DNA of 64,000 bases from Tenacibaculum finnmarkense (GTDB taxonomy: Bacteria > Bacteroidota > Bacteroidia > Flavobacteriales > Flavobacteriaceae). The stretch is taken from the NCBI RefSeq assembly GCF_900239185.1, contig NZ_OENA01000097.1:1-64000 (forward strand). The letters run 5' to 3'. Shown here one piece after another: positions 34,762-43,405 of the stretch. The notes under the pieces are model-generated. The model ran no database searches, was not told the origin of the DNA, and saw nothing but the letters and a program-made list of their open reading frames with translations. The first letter of the stretch is position 1; every line of letters begins with the position of its first letter. Position numbers and translations under genes: made by a program.

Positions 34762-35403
34762 ATGCCTTTAATAGATGATAAAGAGTTTCTTAAAATATGT
34801 AAAGAGTTAGATCATTTAAAAGAAAAAGAAAAAGATCTTGAACGAGGTTATATTGACTTAAAATTAGAAAATGTCAAAATTAGCAGCGGTAAAAAACACC
34901 GAATTTTACTTATTTTTGCATTAGGGACCTTAGTTTTATTTTTGATTGTAAACATGTATTATAAACATGATAAATTTACAGCGATTAATCATCAAAAGAA
35001 ATCGTTAGAAAAATTAATCGATAGCATTAATAATGTAACAAAATTAGAAGAATCGGCACGGTTAAAAAAACAAAAAACAGTGGCTCTTTTAGTAAAAAAT
35101 AAAATTGTTTTCACCGTTCAAATTGGTGCTTTTGGAAATCTTAAAATGCCTGAGACATTAACACAAGAAGGAGGGATTCGAAAAATGCCTAACAATTTAG
35201 GTGAAAAAACAGAAAAATATATTGCAGGCGCTTTTTCTACCTATCAAAATGCTCGAATATTTAGAGATGAAATAAAAAAAATAGGTATTAAAGATGGATT
35301 TGTAGTTGCATTACGTAACGGAAAAAAAATATCGATTAGTACTGCTGTAAAATTATCAAATACAGATCCTTTCGATACTTTAAAAGAGTCAAGTACTGAT
35401 TAA
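34762..35403 (+). CDS. Inner-membrane protein with coiled coil and SPOR-like domain
   Basis: The 213-residue product has an N-terminal coiled-coil helix (about 5-45, ELDHLKEKEKDLERGYIDLK) and one membrane segment (about 50-68, ILLIFALGTLVLFLIV). A second coiled region follows, then a SPOR-like domain (about 115-200, VFTVQIGAFGNLKMPE to GFVVALRNGKKISI). The end resembles the C-terminus of the amidase at 30344, so both may be recruited to septal peptidoglycan. It lies 17 bases after the CCG gene. Confidence 0.7.
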   Translation: MPLIDDKEFLKICKELDHLKEKEKDLERGYIDLKLENVKISSGKKHRILLIFALGTLVLFLIVNMYYKHDKFTAINHQKKSLEKLIDSINNVTKLEESARLKKQKTVALLVKNKIVFTVQIGAFGNLKMPETLTQEGGIRKMPNNLGEKTEKYIAGAFSTYQNARIFRDEIKKIGIKDGFVVALRNGKKISISTAVKLSNTDPFDTLKESSTD

Positions 35404-35442
35404 AAAAACGCATAAAAAACATAATTTAGAAAGTTACATCTT

Positions 35443-35474
35443 AAAAAAGGAAAGATTTACTCTTTCCTTTTTTA
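35443..35474 (+). terminator. Intrinsic terminator
   Basis: The stem aaaaaaggaaaga / tctttcctttttt with a 5-base loop lies 40 bases past the stop at 35403. Confidence 0.88.
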
Positions 35475-35503
35475 TGTTTCAAATTATTAAAACAAAATAA
35501 TAA

Positions 35504-36436
35504 ATGATTAAAAATTTTATAAAAGCAGCACGTTTACGAACCTTACCGTTATCGGTTTCAGGAATTATTGTGGGAAGCGCCTTAGGTTTTGAAGCCTTTT
35601 TATCAACAACCATACTTTCAGAAAACACCACAAGTTCTTTCTGGCAAACGCCTATTTTTTGGCTAGCAATATTAACAACAATAGGTTTTCAAGTAGTATC
35701 AAATTTCGCTAATGATTACGGAGACGGCATCAAAGGAACAGACGATAACAGAGAAGGAGAAGCCCGTATGGTTTGCTCAGGAGCAATTACGCCAAAACAG
35801 ATGAAAATGGCAATAATTATTACCGCAGTTATTACTTTAATCGTGGCATTATTGCTTATTTATGTATCTTTTGGAAAAGATAATTTTTTATATTCCGTCA
35901 TTTTCTTCGGATTAGGAGTTGCCTCTATTGTTGCCGCTATAAAATACACGGTTGGTAAATCGGCTTATGGTTACAGTGGTTTTGGTGATGTTTTTGTATT
36001 TGTTTTCTTCGGATTATTAGCCGTTGTAGGAACGTATTTTTTATATACGAAACAATTAAACTTTACTGTTTTTTTACCTGCAATTACTATCGGATTGTTA
36101 AGTACGGCTGTTTTGAACTTAAATAATATGCGAGATAGAGTAAACGATGCAAAAGTTGGTAAAAACACCTTAGTTGTTAAAATGGGAGCTAAACTAGCTA
36201 AATTGTATCATTATAATTTGATTATTGCATCCTTTTTATTTGCAATGATATATGTAGTAATTAGCTATAAATCGCCTTTGCAATTTTTATTTATACTCGC
36301 TTATTTACCAATTATAAAACATTTATTTTTTGTCTATAAAAATAAAGAAGAACCCTTATTAGACGGCGAATTAAAAAAAGTAGCATTAAGTACTTTTTTA
36401 TTTTCAATTTTATTTGCTTTAGGAAACGTTTTATAG
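35504..36436 (+). CDS. menA: 1,4-dihydroxy-2-naphthoate polyprenyltransferase
   Basis: The 310-residue UbiA-superfamily membrane enzyme attaches the prenyl tail in menaquinone synthesis. ARLRTLPLSVSGIIVGSA at the N-terminus, the Asp-rich motif NDYGDGIKGTD and the second NLNNMRDRVNDAKVGKNTL are all typical of MenA. Eight or nine membrane helices are visible. It starts the 35504-40917 gene run that also holds menC and menE. Confidence 0.93.
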   Translation: MIKNFIKAARLRTLPLSVSGIIVGSALGFEAFLSTTILSENTTSSFWQTPIFWLAILTTIGFQVVSNFANDYGDGIKGTDDNREGEARMVCSGAITPKQMKMAIIITAVITLIVALLLIYVSFGKDNFLYSVIFFGLGVASIVAAIKYTVGKSAYGYSGFGDVFVFVFFGLLAVVGTYFLYTKQLNFTVFLPAITIGLLSTAVLNLNNMRDRVNDAKVGKNTLVVKMGAKLAKLYHYNLIIASFLFAMIYVVISYKSPLQFLFILAYLPIIKHLFFVYKNKEEPLLDGELKKVALSTFLFSILFALGNVL

Positions 36437-36470
36437 CAAGCTTACAAACTAATATTATAAAAAGAATACA

Positions 36471-37148
36471 ATGAACATTACATTTTACGGACATGCTTGT
36501 TTCGGTATCGAAATTAACGGAACACATTTATTAGTAGATCCATTTATTACAGGAAATCCGTTGGCATCAAATATTGAAATGAACGATATTAAAGCGGATT
36601 ATATATTAGTAACACACGCACATCAAGACCATGTTTTAGATGCTGAACTTATAGCAGAAAGAACAGGTGCAACCATTATTTCTAATTTTGAAATAGCACA
36701 ATATTATAGCGCTAAAAATTTCAAAACAGCCGCTGTAAATCATGGTGGAACTTTTAAAGTTGATGCTTTTTCAGCGAAATATGTAAATGCAATTCATACC
36801 TCTTCATTTACCGATGGAACTTACGGAGGGCAACCAGGCGGATTTGTAATTTCATCCGAAGAAAAAACATTATATGTTGCTGGAGATACTGCCGTTACTA
36901 TGGATATGAAATTAATTCCGATGACTACAAAATTAACAGCAGCTATTTTTCCAATAGGCGACACCTTTACAATGGGTATTGAAGATGCTATTATTGCTAG
37001 TAATTTAGTTGAATGTAACAAAGTAATCGGTTGTCATTTTAACACGTTTCCACCGATAGAAATTGATGTGAATGATGCCAAAAGCAAATTTACGAAAGCT
37101 AATAAAGAATTGACTATTTTAGAAATAGGACAAACTATAAATTTATAA
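36471..37148 (+). CDS. UPF0173 metal-dependent hydrolase
   Basis: The 225-residue metallo-beta-lactamase-fold protein opens MNITFYGHACFGIEI and has VTHAHQDHV (HxHxDH), YVAGDTAV and IGCHFNTFPPIE. UPF0173 proteins are widespread with no proven substrate. It lies 34 bases after menA and 7 bases before the SRPBCC gene. Confidence 0.88.
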   Translation: MNITFYGHACFGIEINGTHLLVDPFITGNPLASNIEMNDIKADYILVTHAHQDHVLDAELIAERTGATIISNFEIAQYYSAKNFKTAAVNHGGTFKVDAFSAKYVNAIHTSSFTDGTYGGQPGGFVISSEEKTLYVAGDTAVTMDMKLIPMTTKLTAAIFPIGDTFTMGIEDAIIASNLVECNKVIGCHFNTFPPIEIDVNDAKSKFTKANKELTILEIGQTINL

Positions 37149-37155
37149 TATCTGC

Positions 37156-37668
37156 ATGAAATCAATAAAAATAATTTTAGGAATTGTAACTGCTTTAGTG
37201 CTTGTTTTTTTCTTAACAGGAATCATTATTACTGAAGTTAAATATCGCACAGAAATTGAAGTTAACAAACCGATTGCTATCGTTTTTGAAAATTTTAAAA
37301 ATGTAGATCAGCTAAAAAAATGGTTGCCAGATGTAAAATCAATCGAACCAAAGCAAGAAAAACCAGGTGTATTAGGCAGTACTTATAACGTAATTGTCGA
37401 AAATAATGGACAGGAAGTAAAAATGGTTCAAAGAATTTCAGATTATATCGAAAATGAAAAAATAACTTTTCAGTTTCATTCTAATCAAATGGTAAAAACC
37501 ACCGAATATAATTTTATAGCCAACGGAAATACTACTAAAATTGTTCAAAATAGCAGTGTAAATAGCAAATCATATATGACAGCTTGTTTGTATCCTTATT
37601 TTAAAGGGACTTTCAAAAAAATAAGTTTATTATCGTTAAAAAAATGTAAAGAATACGTAGAAAAATAA
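37156..37668 (+). CDS. SRPBCC-family lipid- or ligand-binding protein
   Basis: The 170-residue product has an N-terminal membrane helix (about 3-25). The START/polyketide-cyclase-like fold then shows EIEVNKPIAIVFENFKNVDQ, then KKWLPDVKSIE and a C-terminal amphipathic helix. Ligand unknown. It is joined to the upstream hydrolase gene by a 7-base gap. Confidence 0.7.
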   Translation: MKSIKIILGIVTALVLVFFLTGIIITEVKYRTEIEVNKPIAIVFENFKNVDQLKKWLPDVKSIEPKQEKPGVLGSTYNVIVENNGQEVKMVQRISDYIENEKITFQFHSNQMVKTTEYNFIANGNTTKIVQNSSVNSKSYMTACLYPYFKGTFKKISLLSLKKCKEYVEK

Positions 37669-37673
37669 TTTTT

Positions 37674-37750
37674 TGGGCGTTCGAGCGGGCTTTACATTAC
37701 AATCTTTTGTTCGTGCCTCACAAAAGGATTTCCATTGCAATCCCTAACGC
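37674..37750 (-). repeat. Dispersed structured repeat, family III-like (copy E)
   Basis: On the minus strand the order is gttagggattgcaatgg, aaatccttttg, then aaagcccgctcgaacgccc. The head (tagggattgca) and tail (aaagcccg) blocks are shared with the element at 58150-58249. It sits between the SRPBCC gene and menC. Confidence 0.55.
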
Positions 37751-37795
37751 AAAACCAACTTACATTCTAACAAAAAACATTAATAAAGCCAACAG

Positions 37796-38836
37796 ATGAT
37801 ACAAGCAACTTATCATAAACATTTATTGAATTTTAAACAAGCAAGCGGTACATCTCGAGGTATTTTAAGAACTAAAGAAACTTGGTTTATCATCTTAAAA
37901 AAAGACGGAAAAACAGGCATAGGAGAATGCGGTTTATTTAGAGGTTTAAGTATTGATGATGTTCCAAATTACGAAGAAAAATTACAATGGTTTTGTGCAA
38001 ATATCAATCAAGGTTTAGAAAAGTTATTAGTTGAAGCGACTTGTTTCCCTTCTATTCAATTTGGTTTAGAACAAGCTTTTTTATCATTAAAAGCAGAAAA
38101 TAAATTTGAATTATTTCCTTCAAATTTCACAGAAGGAACAGAAAATATTCCAATCAACGGTTTAATTTGGATGGGTGATAAAGCCTTTATGCAACAGCAA
38201 ATTAAAGATAAATTACAGCAAGGTTTTAATACTATCAAAATGAAAATTGGCGCTATTGATTTTGAAACAGAAATAGGTTTGTTAAAATCTATTCGTAAAG
38301 AATTTTCATCCGAAGAAATAACGCTACGAGTTGATGCAAATGGCGGATTTACGCCAAAAGATGCTTTACAAAAATTACAACGATTATCGGAATTAGACAT
38401 ACATTCGATCGAACAGCCGATAAAGCAAGGGCAATGGCAAGAAATGGCAAATTTGTGTGAAAAAACACCATTACCAATCGCTTTAGATGAAGAATTAATA
38501 GGTGTTTTTACATCCGAAGAAAAAGAAAAATGTATTCAAACAATTAAACCGCAATACATTATTTTAAAACCAAGTTTAGTGGGCGGATTTAAAGGAAGTG
38601 AACAGTGGATTTCAATCGCTAAAAAATACGATGCCGATAATTGGATAACTTCAGCATTAGAAAGTAATATTGGTTTAAATGCCATTGCACAATTTACGCA
38701 AACGTTAAAGAACCCGCTGCCGCAAGGCTTAGGAACAGGGAGTTTATTTACCAATAATTTTGAAAGTCCGTTAGAAGTTTCCAACGGAAGTTTAGGTTAT
38801 AATAGTAAAATAGCTTGGGAATTTAATTTAGATTAA
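37796..38836 (+). CDS. menC: o-Succinylbenzoate synthase (enolase superfamily)
   Basis: The 346-residue enzyme dehydrates SHCHC to o-succinylbenzoate in menaquinone synthesis. The catalytic lysine lies in IKMKIG, the metal ligands in RVDANGGF, SIEQPI and ALDEEL, and the second lysine in ILKPSLVGG. ITSALESNIGLNAIAQF closes the barrel. Dipeptide epimerases are close relatives. Location beside menA and menE makes MenC much more likely. Confidence 0.9.
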   Translation: MIQATYHKHLLNFKQASGTSRGILRTKETWFIILKKDGKTGIGECGLFRGLSIDDVPNYEEKLQWFCANINQGLEKLLVEATCFPSIQFGLEQAFLSLKAENKFELFPSNFTEGTENIPINGLIWMGDKAFMQQQIKDKLQQGFNTIKMKIGAIDFETEIGLLKSIRKEFSSEEITLRVDANGGFTPKDALQKLQRLSELDIHSIEQPIKQGQWQEMANLCEKTPLPIALDEELIGVFTSEEKEKCIQTIKPQYIILKPSLVGGFKGSEQWISIAKKYDADNWITSALESNIGLNAIAQFTQTLKNPLPQGLGTGSLFTNNFESPLEVSNGSLGYNSKIAWEFNLD

Positions 38837-38882
38837 CGTTATTTAGTTTTTATTATCATAATAATATCAAAATTTTTAACAA

Positions 38883-39836
38883 ATGAATTTTATACAACAA
38901 GCATATAAAGGAAGAAATAATTGGCTTTATTACTTCGCTGCGATTACTTTAATCCTCTTCGGATGGCAATTAATAGGAATACTTCCTTTGGCATTAGTAG
39001 CGATTTTACATTCGAAAAATTTGGGAGAGTTTTCGAATGCTGCAAACGAAAGTTTTATGAGCTTAGGAATTGACAAAAATTTGTTTTTATTTCTGATGAT
39101 ATTAATGTTTGCTATCGGATTATTTTTTTTATTCGTAGCTATAAAATTTATTCATAAAAGAGCTTTCAAAACAGTTGTAACAAGCCGTAGAAATATTGAT
39201 TGGAGCCGTTTTTGGTTTGGTTTTGTAACTTTTGGAATAATTGCCGTAAGTGTAACGTTGTTAGGCGTTTTTTTATCTCCAGAAAATTATACTTGGAACT
39301 TTAAACCTGTACCTTTTTTTACATTAGTAGCCGTTTCTTTTTTGTTTTTACCTTTACAAACTAGTTTTGAAGAGTTGTTATTTAGAGGGTATTTTATGCA
39401 AGGTTTAGGGACTTGGTTTAAAAATAGATGGATGCCTTTAATTATAACTTCTGTAGCTTTTGGGTTATTGCACGGTGCAAATCCTGAGGTTGAAAAATTA
39501 GGGTATATTTCCATGGTTTTTTACATAGGAACTGGTTTTTTCTTCGGAATTACAACTTTAATGGATGAAGGAACAGAGTTAGTTTTAGGCGTACATGCTA
39601 TAAATAATATTGTAGCTGCTTTTTTAGTAACTACAAATTGGACAGTTTTTCAAACAGATGCTTTATTTGTTGATACTTCAGAACCTTCAGTAGGTATCGA
39701 AATGTTTTTACCTGTTTTTGTATTGTATCCGTTAATTTTATTGTTGTTTTCTAAAAAATACGGCTGGAAAAACTGGCAAGAAAAATTAACAGGAAGTATT
39801 CAAAAACCACAAGGAAATCTAGCGAATATTGAATAA
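38883..39836 (+). CDS. CPBP-family intramembrane metalloprotease
   Basis: The 317-residue product has about seven to eight membrane helices. The Abi/CPBP motifs are intact: EELLFRGYFMQGL (EExxxR), AFGLLHGANPE (FxxxH) and HAINNIVAAF (HxxxN). The family includes the CAAX protease Rce1 and bacteriocin-immunity proteins. The substrate is unknown. Its last 8 bases overlap menE, so the two are translationally coupled without an evident metabolic link. Confidence 0.88.
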   Translation: MNFIQQAYKGRNNWLYYFAAITLILFGWQLIGILPLALVAILHSKNLGEFSNAANESFMSLGIDKNLFLFLMILMFAIGLFFLFVAIKFIHKRAFKTVVTSRRNIDWSRFWFGFVTFGIIAVSVTLLGVFLSPENYTWNFKPVPFFTLVAVSFLFLPLQTSFEELLFRGYFMQGLGTWFKNRWMPLIITSVAFGLLHGANPEVEKLGYISMVFYIGTGFFFGITTLMDEGTELVLGVHAINNIVAAFLVTTNWTVFQTDALFVDTSEPSVGIEMFLPVFVLYPLILLLFSKKYGWKNWQEKLTGSIQKPQGNLANIE

Positions 39837-40917
39837 TTATAGACGTTTTCATAAGGGTTTTCAATTAAACGGAATTTCTTTTTTATCCGAAGAAGAATTG
39901 CTTGTTTTTTCTGGTAAAATATCAGAATCTATACATGCTTTTTTAAGTGATTGGTTTAATGAGCGCGATTTTGTAATCGTACAAACCTCAGGTTCAACAG
40001 GAAAACCAAAACCGATTAAGTTGCAAAAAGAATTTATAAAAAATTCGGCTTTAGCAACAGGGAATTTTTTTAATTTAAAAGAAAATACAACAGCTTTACT
40101 GTGTTTATCTACCGATTATATTGCGGGTAAAATGATGTTAGTTCGTGCCTTAACTTTAGGGTGGCAATTAGATATTGTAATAGCAGATTCTAATCCGTTG
40201 AAAGATAAAAAACTACTTAAAAAACACTATGATTTTTCGGCAATGGTTCCGTTGCAATTGCGAAATTCATTAGCCGATTTACACAAAATTGATAAATTAA
40301 TTGTAGGTGGAGGCGTGGTTTCTTCGGATTTGACACGTGCTATTCAAAATATTTCAACAAAAGTATTTGCTACTTATGGAATGACTGAAACAATTACGCA
40401 TATTGCTGTTAAAAAACTGAATAATTTTAAAGAACACGAATCTGTGTCAGCGTCTGATTATAGCGTTTTATCAAACGTAAAAATTACTGTTGATACCAGA
40501 GATTGTTTAGTTATTGAAGCACCAAAAGTATCCGAAGAAAAAATAATAACGAATGATATTGTAAAGTTGATTTCTGCGACTAAATTTGAGTGGTTAGGAC
40601 GTTTTGATAATGTTATTAATTCTGGAGGCGTAAAATTACATCCCGAAAAAATAGAAGAAAAATTATCAGAAATAATAACACCCCGTTTTTTTGTTATCGG
40701 AATTTCTGATGCTATTTTAGGTGAAAAATTAATTTTAATTATTGAAGATACAATTTCAGATAAAGCAAAGAATGATTTCGATTTTGAAATTAAAAATTTA
40801 AAAACACTTACTAGGTTTGAAATTCCTAAAGAAATTTATTTTATTGATGATTTTATAGAAACAGACACGAAAAAAATCCAACGTAAAAAAACCTTGGAAA
40901 AAATAATATTAAACTAG
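39829..40917 (+). CDS. menE: o-Succinylbenzoate-CoA ligase
   Basis: The 362-residue AMP-forming ligase shows IVQTSGSTGKPKPI (P-loop), FATYGMTETITH and LGRFDNVINSGGVKLHP. The catalytic lysine lies in TDTKKIQRKKT near the C-terminus. It is shorter than the enteric enzyme, because the N-terminal domain is trimmed, as is usual in Bacteroidetes. The start codon is TTG inside the end of the CPBP gene; no ATG exists in frame before the P-loop. Confidence 0.9.
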   Translation: MNNYRRFHKGFQLNGISFLSEEELLVFSGKISESIHAFLSDWFNERDFVIVQTSGSTGKPKPIKLQKEFIKNSALATGNFFNLKENTTALLCLSTDYIAGKMMLVRALTLGWQLDIVIADSNPLKDKKLLKKHYDFSAMVPLQLRNSLADLHKIDKLIVGGGVVSSDLTRAIQNISTKVFATYGMTETITHIAVKKLNNFKEHESVSASDYSVLSNVKITVDTRDCLVIEAPKVSEEKIITNDIVKLISATKFEWLGRFDNVINSGGVKLHPEKIEEKLSEIITPRFFVIGISDAILGEKLILIIEDTISDKAKNDFDFEIKNLKTLTRFEIPKEIYFIDDFIETDTKKIQRKKTLEKIILN

Positions 40918-40947
40918 CTTTTTTACTCTTAAAAAAGCTAGTTTAAT
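40908..40947. terminator. Long hairpin between menE and the 321-residue gene
   Basis: A perfect 17-bp stem (attaaactagctttttt / aaaaaagctagtttaat) lies between convergent stop codons and can serve both directions. The 5' arm overlaps the menE stop. Confidence 0.75.
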
Positions 40948-40966
40948 TATAAAATTTAAACATATT

Positions 40967-41932
40967 TTAAGCGTGTGTGTTTTTTTTACGCGCTGTTATT
41001 TTTTCAAGCTCTTTAATTACATTATTAGAAGCATTGGCTGATATTTCTTCAAATAATGCCTCAAAATAATCGTCGTCTACATAACCCTCTTCTTCATATT
41101 CCTTTTTATAGGTTTCTAGAATTGTTAAAATAGCTTGCTGTATTTCTTTATTTTTAGTGTTATTTAATGCAGGAATAAAAAGAGCTTCCATAGCGTCGCC
41201 ATCTTCACCACTAAGCATATCCGTAGGAAGTTCTTCTAATAATTTTAACAAGGCTTCAGATTGAAATTTAGGGAAATGATTGTCAATTAATTTATCTTGA
41301 TTGGTAGTGCTCCAAAAACGATGCCCTGCATCATAATATTCACAAGCTTTAAGAAATTGAGATACAATAGCAAGTTGAGCATCTATATTTTTTCTTTTGA
41401 TAATTTCTGCTATAGCAAAAGAGGTGATTTCAAAATTAAAATAGATGTTTTGTAGTGTCATTTGAACAACAGCAACTAGTGTTTCTGGCGAAAGATTATT
41501 GATGTGTTTTTTAAAATATTCGTCTAATATAGGAGTGGTAACAAAACTTTCATCTTTCATTTTGACTCCCAAAAATTGAGTAAAAGGATGTTTATTATCG
41601 TTATAATAGATGGTTATTAATTCGTTTAGCGTTTTAATTCCGCTTTCAAAAATTGTTGCATCCGCTGTTTTTAAATTTTTTATAGCGATAGAAAATACAG
41701 AAAGATCGTTCGGCTGTGTTTGTTCTTTATAACCTTGTTTTATTTTGGTAATAAGAAGTGCTTCTGCTGCTTTTTCGGCTGCTTCAGAAGTGTCAAAATA
41801 AGTTATTTTTATGCTAGGGTTTTCATCAGAAATACGATTAATAATTGTACATGTTTTCTTTTTAAAAGTGATAATACAAAAGTGTGTATTTCTATCTTTT
41901 GTAAGAATAAGGTATTTTTCTAAATGCTTCAT
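40967..41932 (-). CDS. Unknown protein with a possible N-terminal WGR-like domain
   Basis: The 321-residue product's first 70 residues (LILTKDRNTHFCIITFKKKT to KIKQGYKE) have the strand order and closing K..GYKE of a diverged WGR domain. The conserved WGR tripeptide itself is absent. The rest is helical, HEAT-like, with an acidic end. A clearer WGR gene lies at 63663-64000. The domain reading is tentative. It is the last gene before the ribosomal operon and points away from it. Confidence 0.6.
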   Translation of the reverse strand: MKHLEKYLILTKDRNTHFCIITFKKKTCTIINRISDENPSIKITYFDTSEAAEKAAEALLITKIKQGYKEQTQPNDLSVFSIAIKNLKTADATIFESGIKTLNELITIYYNDNKHPFTQFLGVKMKDESFVTTPILDEYFKKHINNLSPETLVAVVQMTLQNIYFNFEITSFAIAEIIKRKNIDAQLAIVSQFLKACEYYDAGHRFWSTTNQDKLIDNHFPKFQSEALLKLLEELPTDMLSGEDGDAMEALFIPALNNTKNKEIQQAILTILETYKKEYEEEGYVDDDYFEALFEEISANASNNVIKELEKITARKKNTHA

Positions 41933-42201
41933 AAGACTTGTTTTTTATTACTGTTTAGTTGTTTATATGTGTAAAAATACTCTTTTACATTGATTTTTTC
42001 ATCACTGTTTTCAGGGTGTTTTTTTTGAAAAATCATCTAAATAAAGAATTAAGAAGTCTATTTGTTTTGTTATGAAATTTATAGCATTAAAACGCCTAGT
42101 CTAATTGAATATAAAAGCTTTTTTTAGGGTAAGTAGCACTTTTTTTTTGATTTAAAGATGTGTAACTAAAAAGTTTTATAAAATGATAAAGCCCAAAACC
42201 T

Positions 42202-42231
42202 TTTGATTTTCAAAATGTTTACGTATATTTG
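42202..42231 (+). promoter_or_regulatory. Strong promoter of the rpsH-rplQ operon
   Basis: TTTG (42202-42205), 18 bases, then TATATTTG (42224-42231). Transcription would start near 42238, giving a leader of about 190 bases before rpsH. The gap 41933-42201 shows nothing else convincing, only a 6-bp inverted repeat at 41971-41988. Confidence 0.65.
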
Positions 42232-42351
42232 CAGTCTGTTTTTATGGGCTATTTGTGCTTTAATATCAACGAAATAATAAAACACTTGTTTTTGATAGCG
42301 TTGTAATTAAGTTTAATAGTGGGCATAAAAGCAAAAAAATAAATATTAACT

Positions 42352-42415
42352 GGTTTCAGGTTTAGTAGTTACGGTGTATCCGTAGGGTCAATAGAAATTA
42401 CTAAATACCAAAACC
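42352..42415 (+). promoter_or_regulatory. Structured mRNA leader upstream of rpsH
   Basis: Left arm 42352-42370 and right arm 42396-42415 can form about 16 pairs with small bulges. They enclose a perfect hairpin TACGG-tgtat-CCGTA (42370-42384). It ends 15 bases before the rpsH ATG. It is a candidate ribosomal-protein binding site for feedback control; the ligand is inferred. Confidence 0.5.
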
Positions 42416-42430
42416 GAAATTTAATTAATT

Positions 42431-42829
42431 ATGTATACAGATCCAATTGCGGATTTTCTTACTCGAGTGAGAAATGCTATTGCAGCAAATCATCGAGTAG
42501 TTGAAATTCCTGCTTCAAAATTGAAGAAGGAAATGACGAAGATTTTGTTCGATCAAGGTTATGTTTTAAGCTATCAGTTCAATGACGATAAAGTTCAAGG
42601 AACTATCAAGATCGCTTTAAAATACGACAGAGACACGAAAGAATCAGTAATCAGAAAGATTCAAAGAATTTCAACCCCAGGTTTACGTAAATACGTTGGT
42701 TCGAAAGAAATGCCAAGAGTATTAAACGGATTAGGTATTGCTATTGTTTCTACATCGAGAGGTGTAATGACAAACAAAAAAGCAAAACTTGAAAATGTTG
42801 GTGGTGAAGTATTATGTTACGTTTATTAA
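42431..42829 (+). CDS. rpsH: 30S ribosomal protein S8
   Basis: The 132-residue product opens MYTDPIADFLTRVRNAI and ends with the S8 signature STSRGVMTNKKAKLENVGGE. It binds 16S rRNA helix 21 and in E. coli represses the spc operon. Here it is the first gene of the operon: rplE and rpsN, usually just upstream, are missing. Confidence 0.97.
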   Translation: MYTDPIADFLTRVRNAIAANHRVVEIPASKLKKEMTKILFDQGYVLSYQFNDDKVQGTIKIALKYDRDTKESVIRKIQRISTPGLRKYVGSKEMPRVLNGLGIAIVSTSRGVMTNKKAKLENVGGEVLCYVY

Positions 42830-42841
42830 TCACTTTGTACG

Positions 42842-43387
42842 ATGAGTAGAATAGGAAAAAATCCAATCGCATTACCACAAGGTGTTGAAGTTAAAGTAGA
42901 CGGAAATGTGGTTACAGTAAAAGGTAAATTAGGAACATTAACTCAAGAGTTAAGATCTGAAATTACTGCAGGAATTGAAGATGGTGTTTTAACAGTTAAA
43001 AGAGCATCAGATAGTAAAGATCATAGAGCAGCACACGGTTTATACCGTTCTTTAATCAGTAACATGATTGAAGGTGTTTCTAAAGGTTATACTAAGGAGT
43101 TAGAGTTAGTAGGTGTAGGTTATAGAGCATCTAACCAAGGGCAAAAATTAGATTTAGCTTTAGGTTTCTCTCATAATATTGTTTTAAACATTGCTCCAGA
43201 AGTAAAAGTTGAAACAGTATCTGATAAGGGTAAAAACCCAATCATTAAATTATCTTCTTTTGATAAGCAATTAGTTGGTCAAGTAGCAGCTAAAATCCGT
43301 TCTTTCCGTGCTCCAGAGCCATATAAAGGAAAAGGTATTAAGTTTGTAGGAGAGATATTAAGAAGAAAAGCAGGTAAATCTGCATAA
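42842..43387 (+). CDS. rplF: 50S ribosomal protein L6
   Basis: The 181-residue product opens MSRIGKNPIALPQGVEV and carries the L6 signature PEPYKGKGIKFVGEILRRKA at the C-terminus. It binds 23S rRNA near the sarcin-ricin loop. It starts 12 bases after rpsH. Confidence 0.97.
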   Translation: MSRIGKNPIALPQGVEVKVDGNVVTVKGKLGTLTQELRSEITAGIEDGVLTVKRASDSKDHRAAHGLYRSLISNMIEGVSKGYTKELELVGVGYRASNQGQKLDLALGFSHNIVLNIAPEVKVETVSDKGKNPIIKLSSFDKQLVGQVAAKIRSFRAPEPYKGKGIKFVGEILRRKAGKSA

Positions 43388-43405
43388 TAAATAAGAGAAA
43401 TTATT

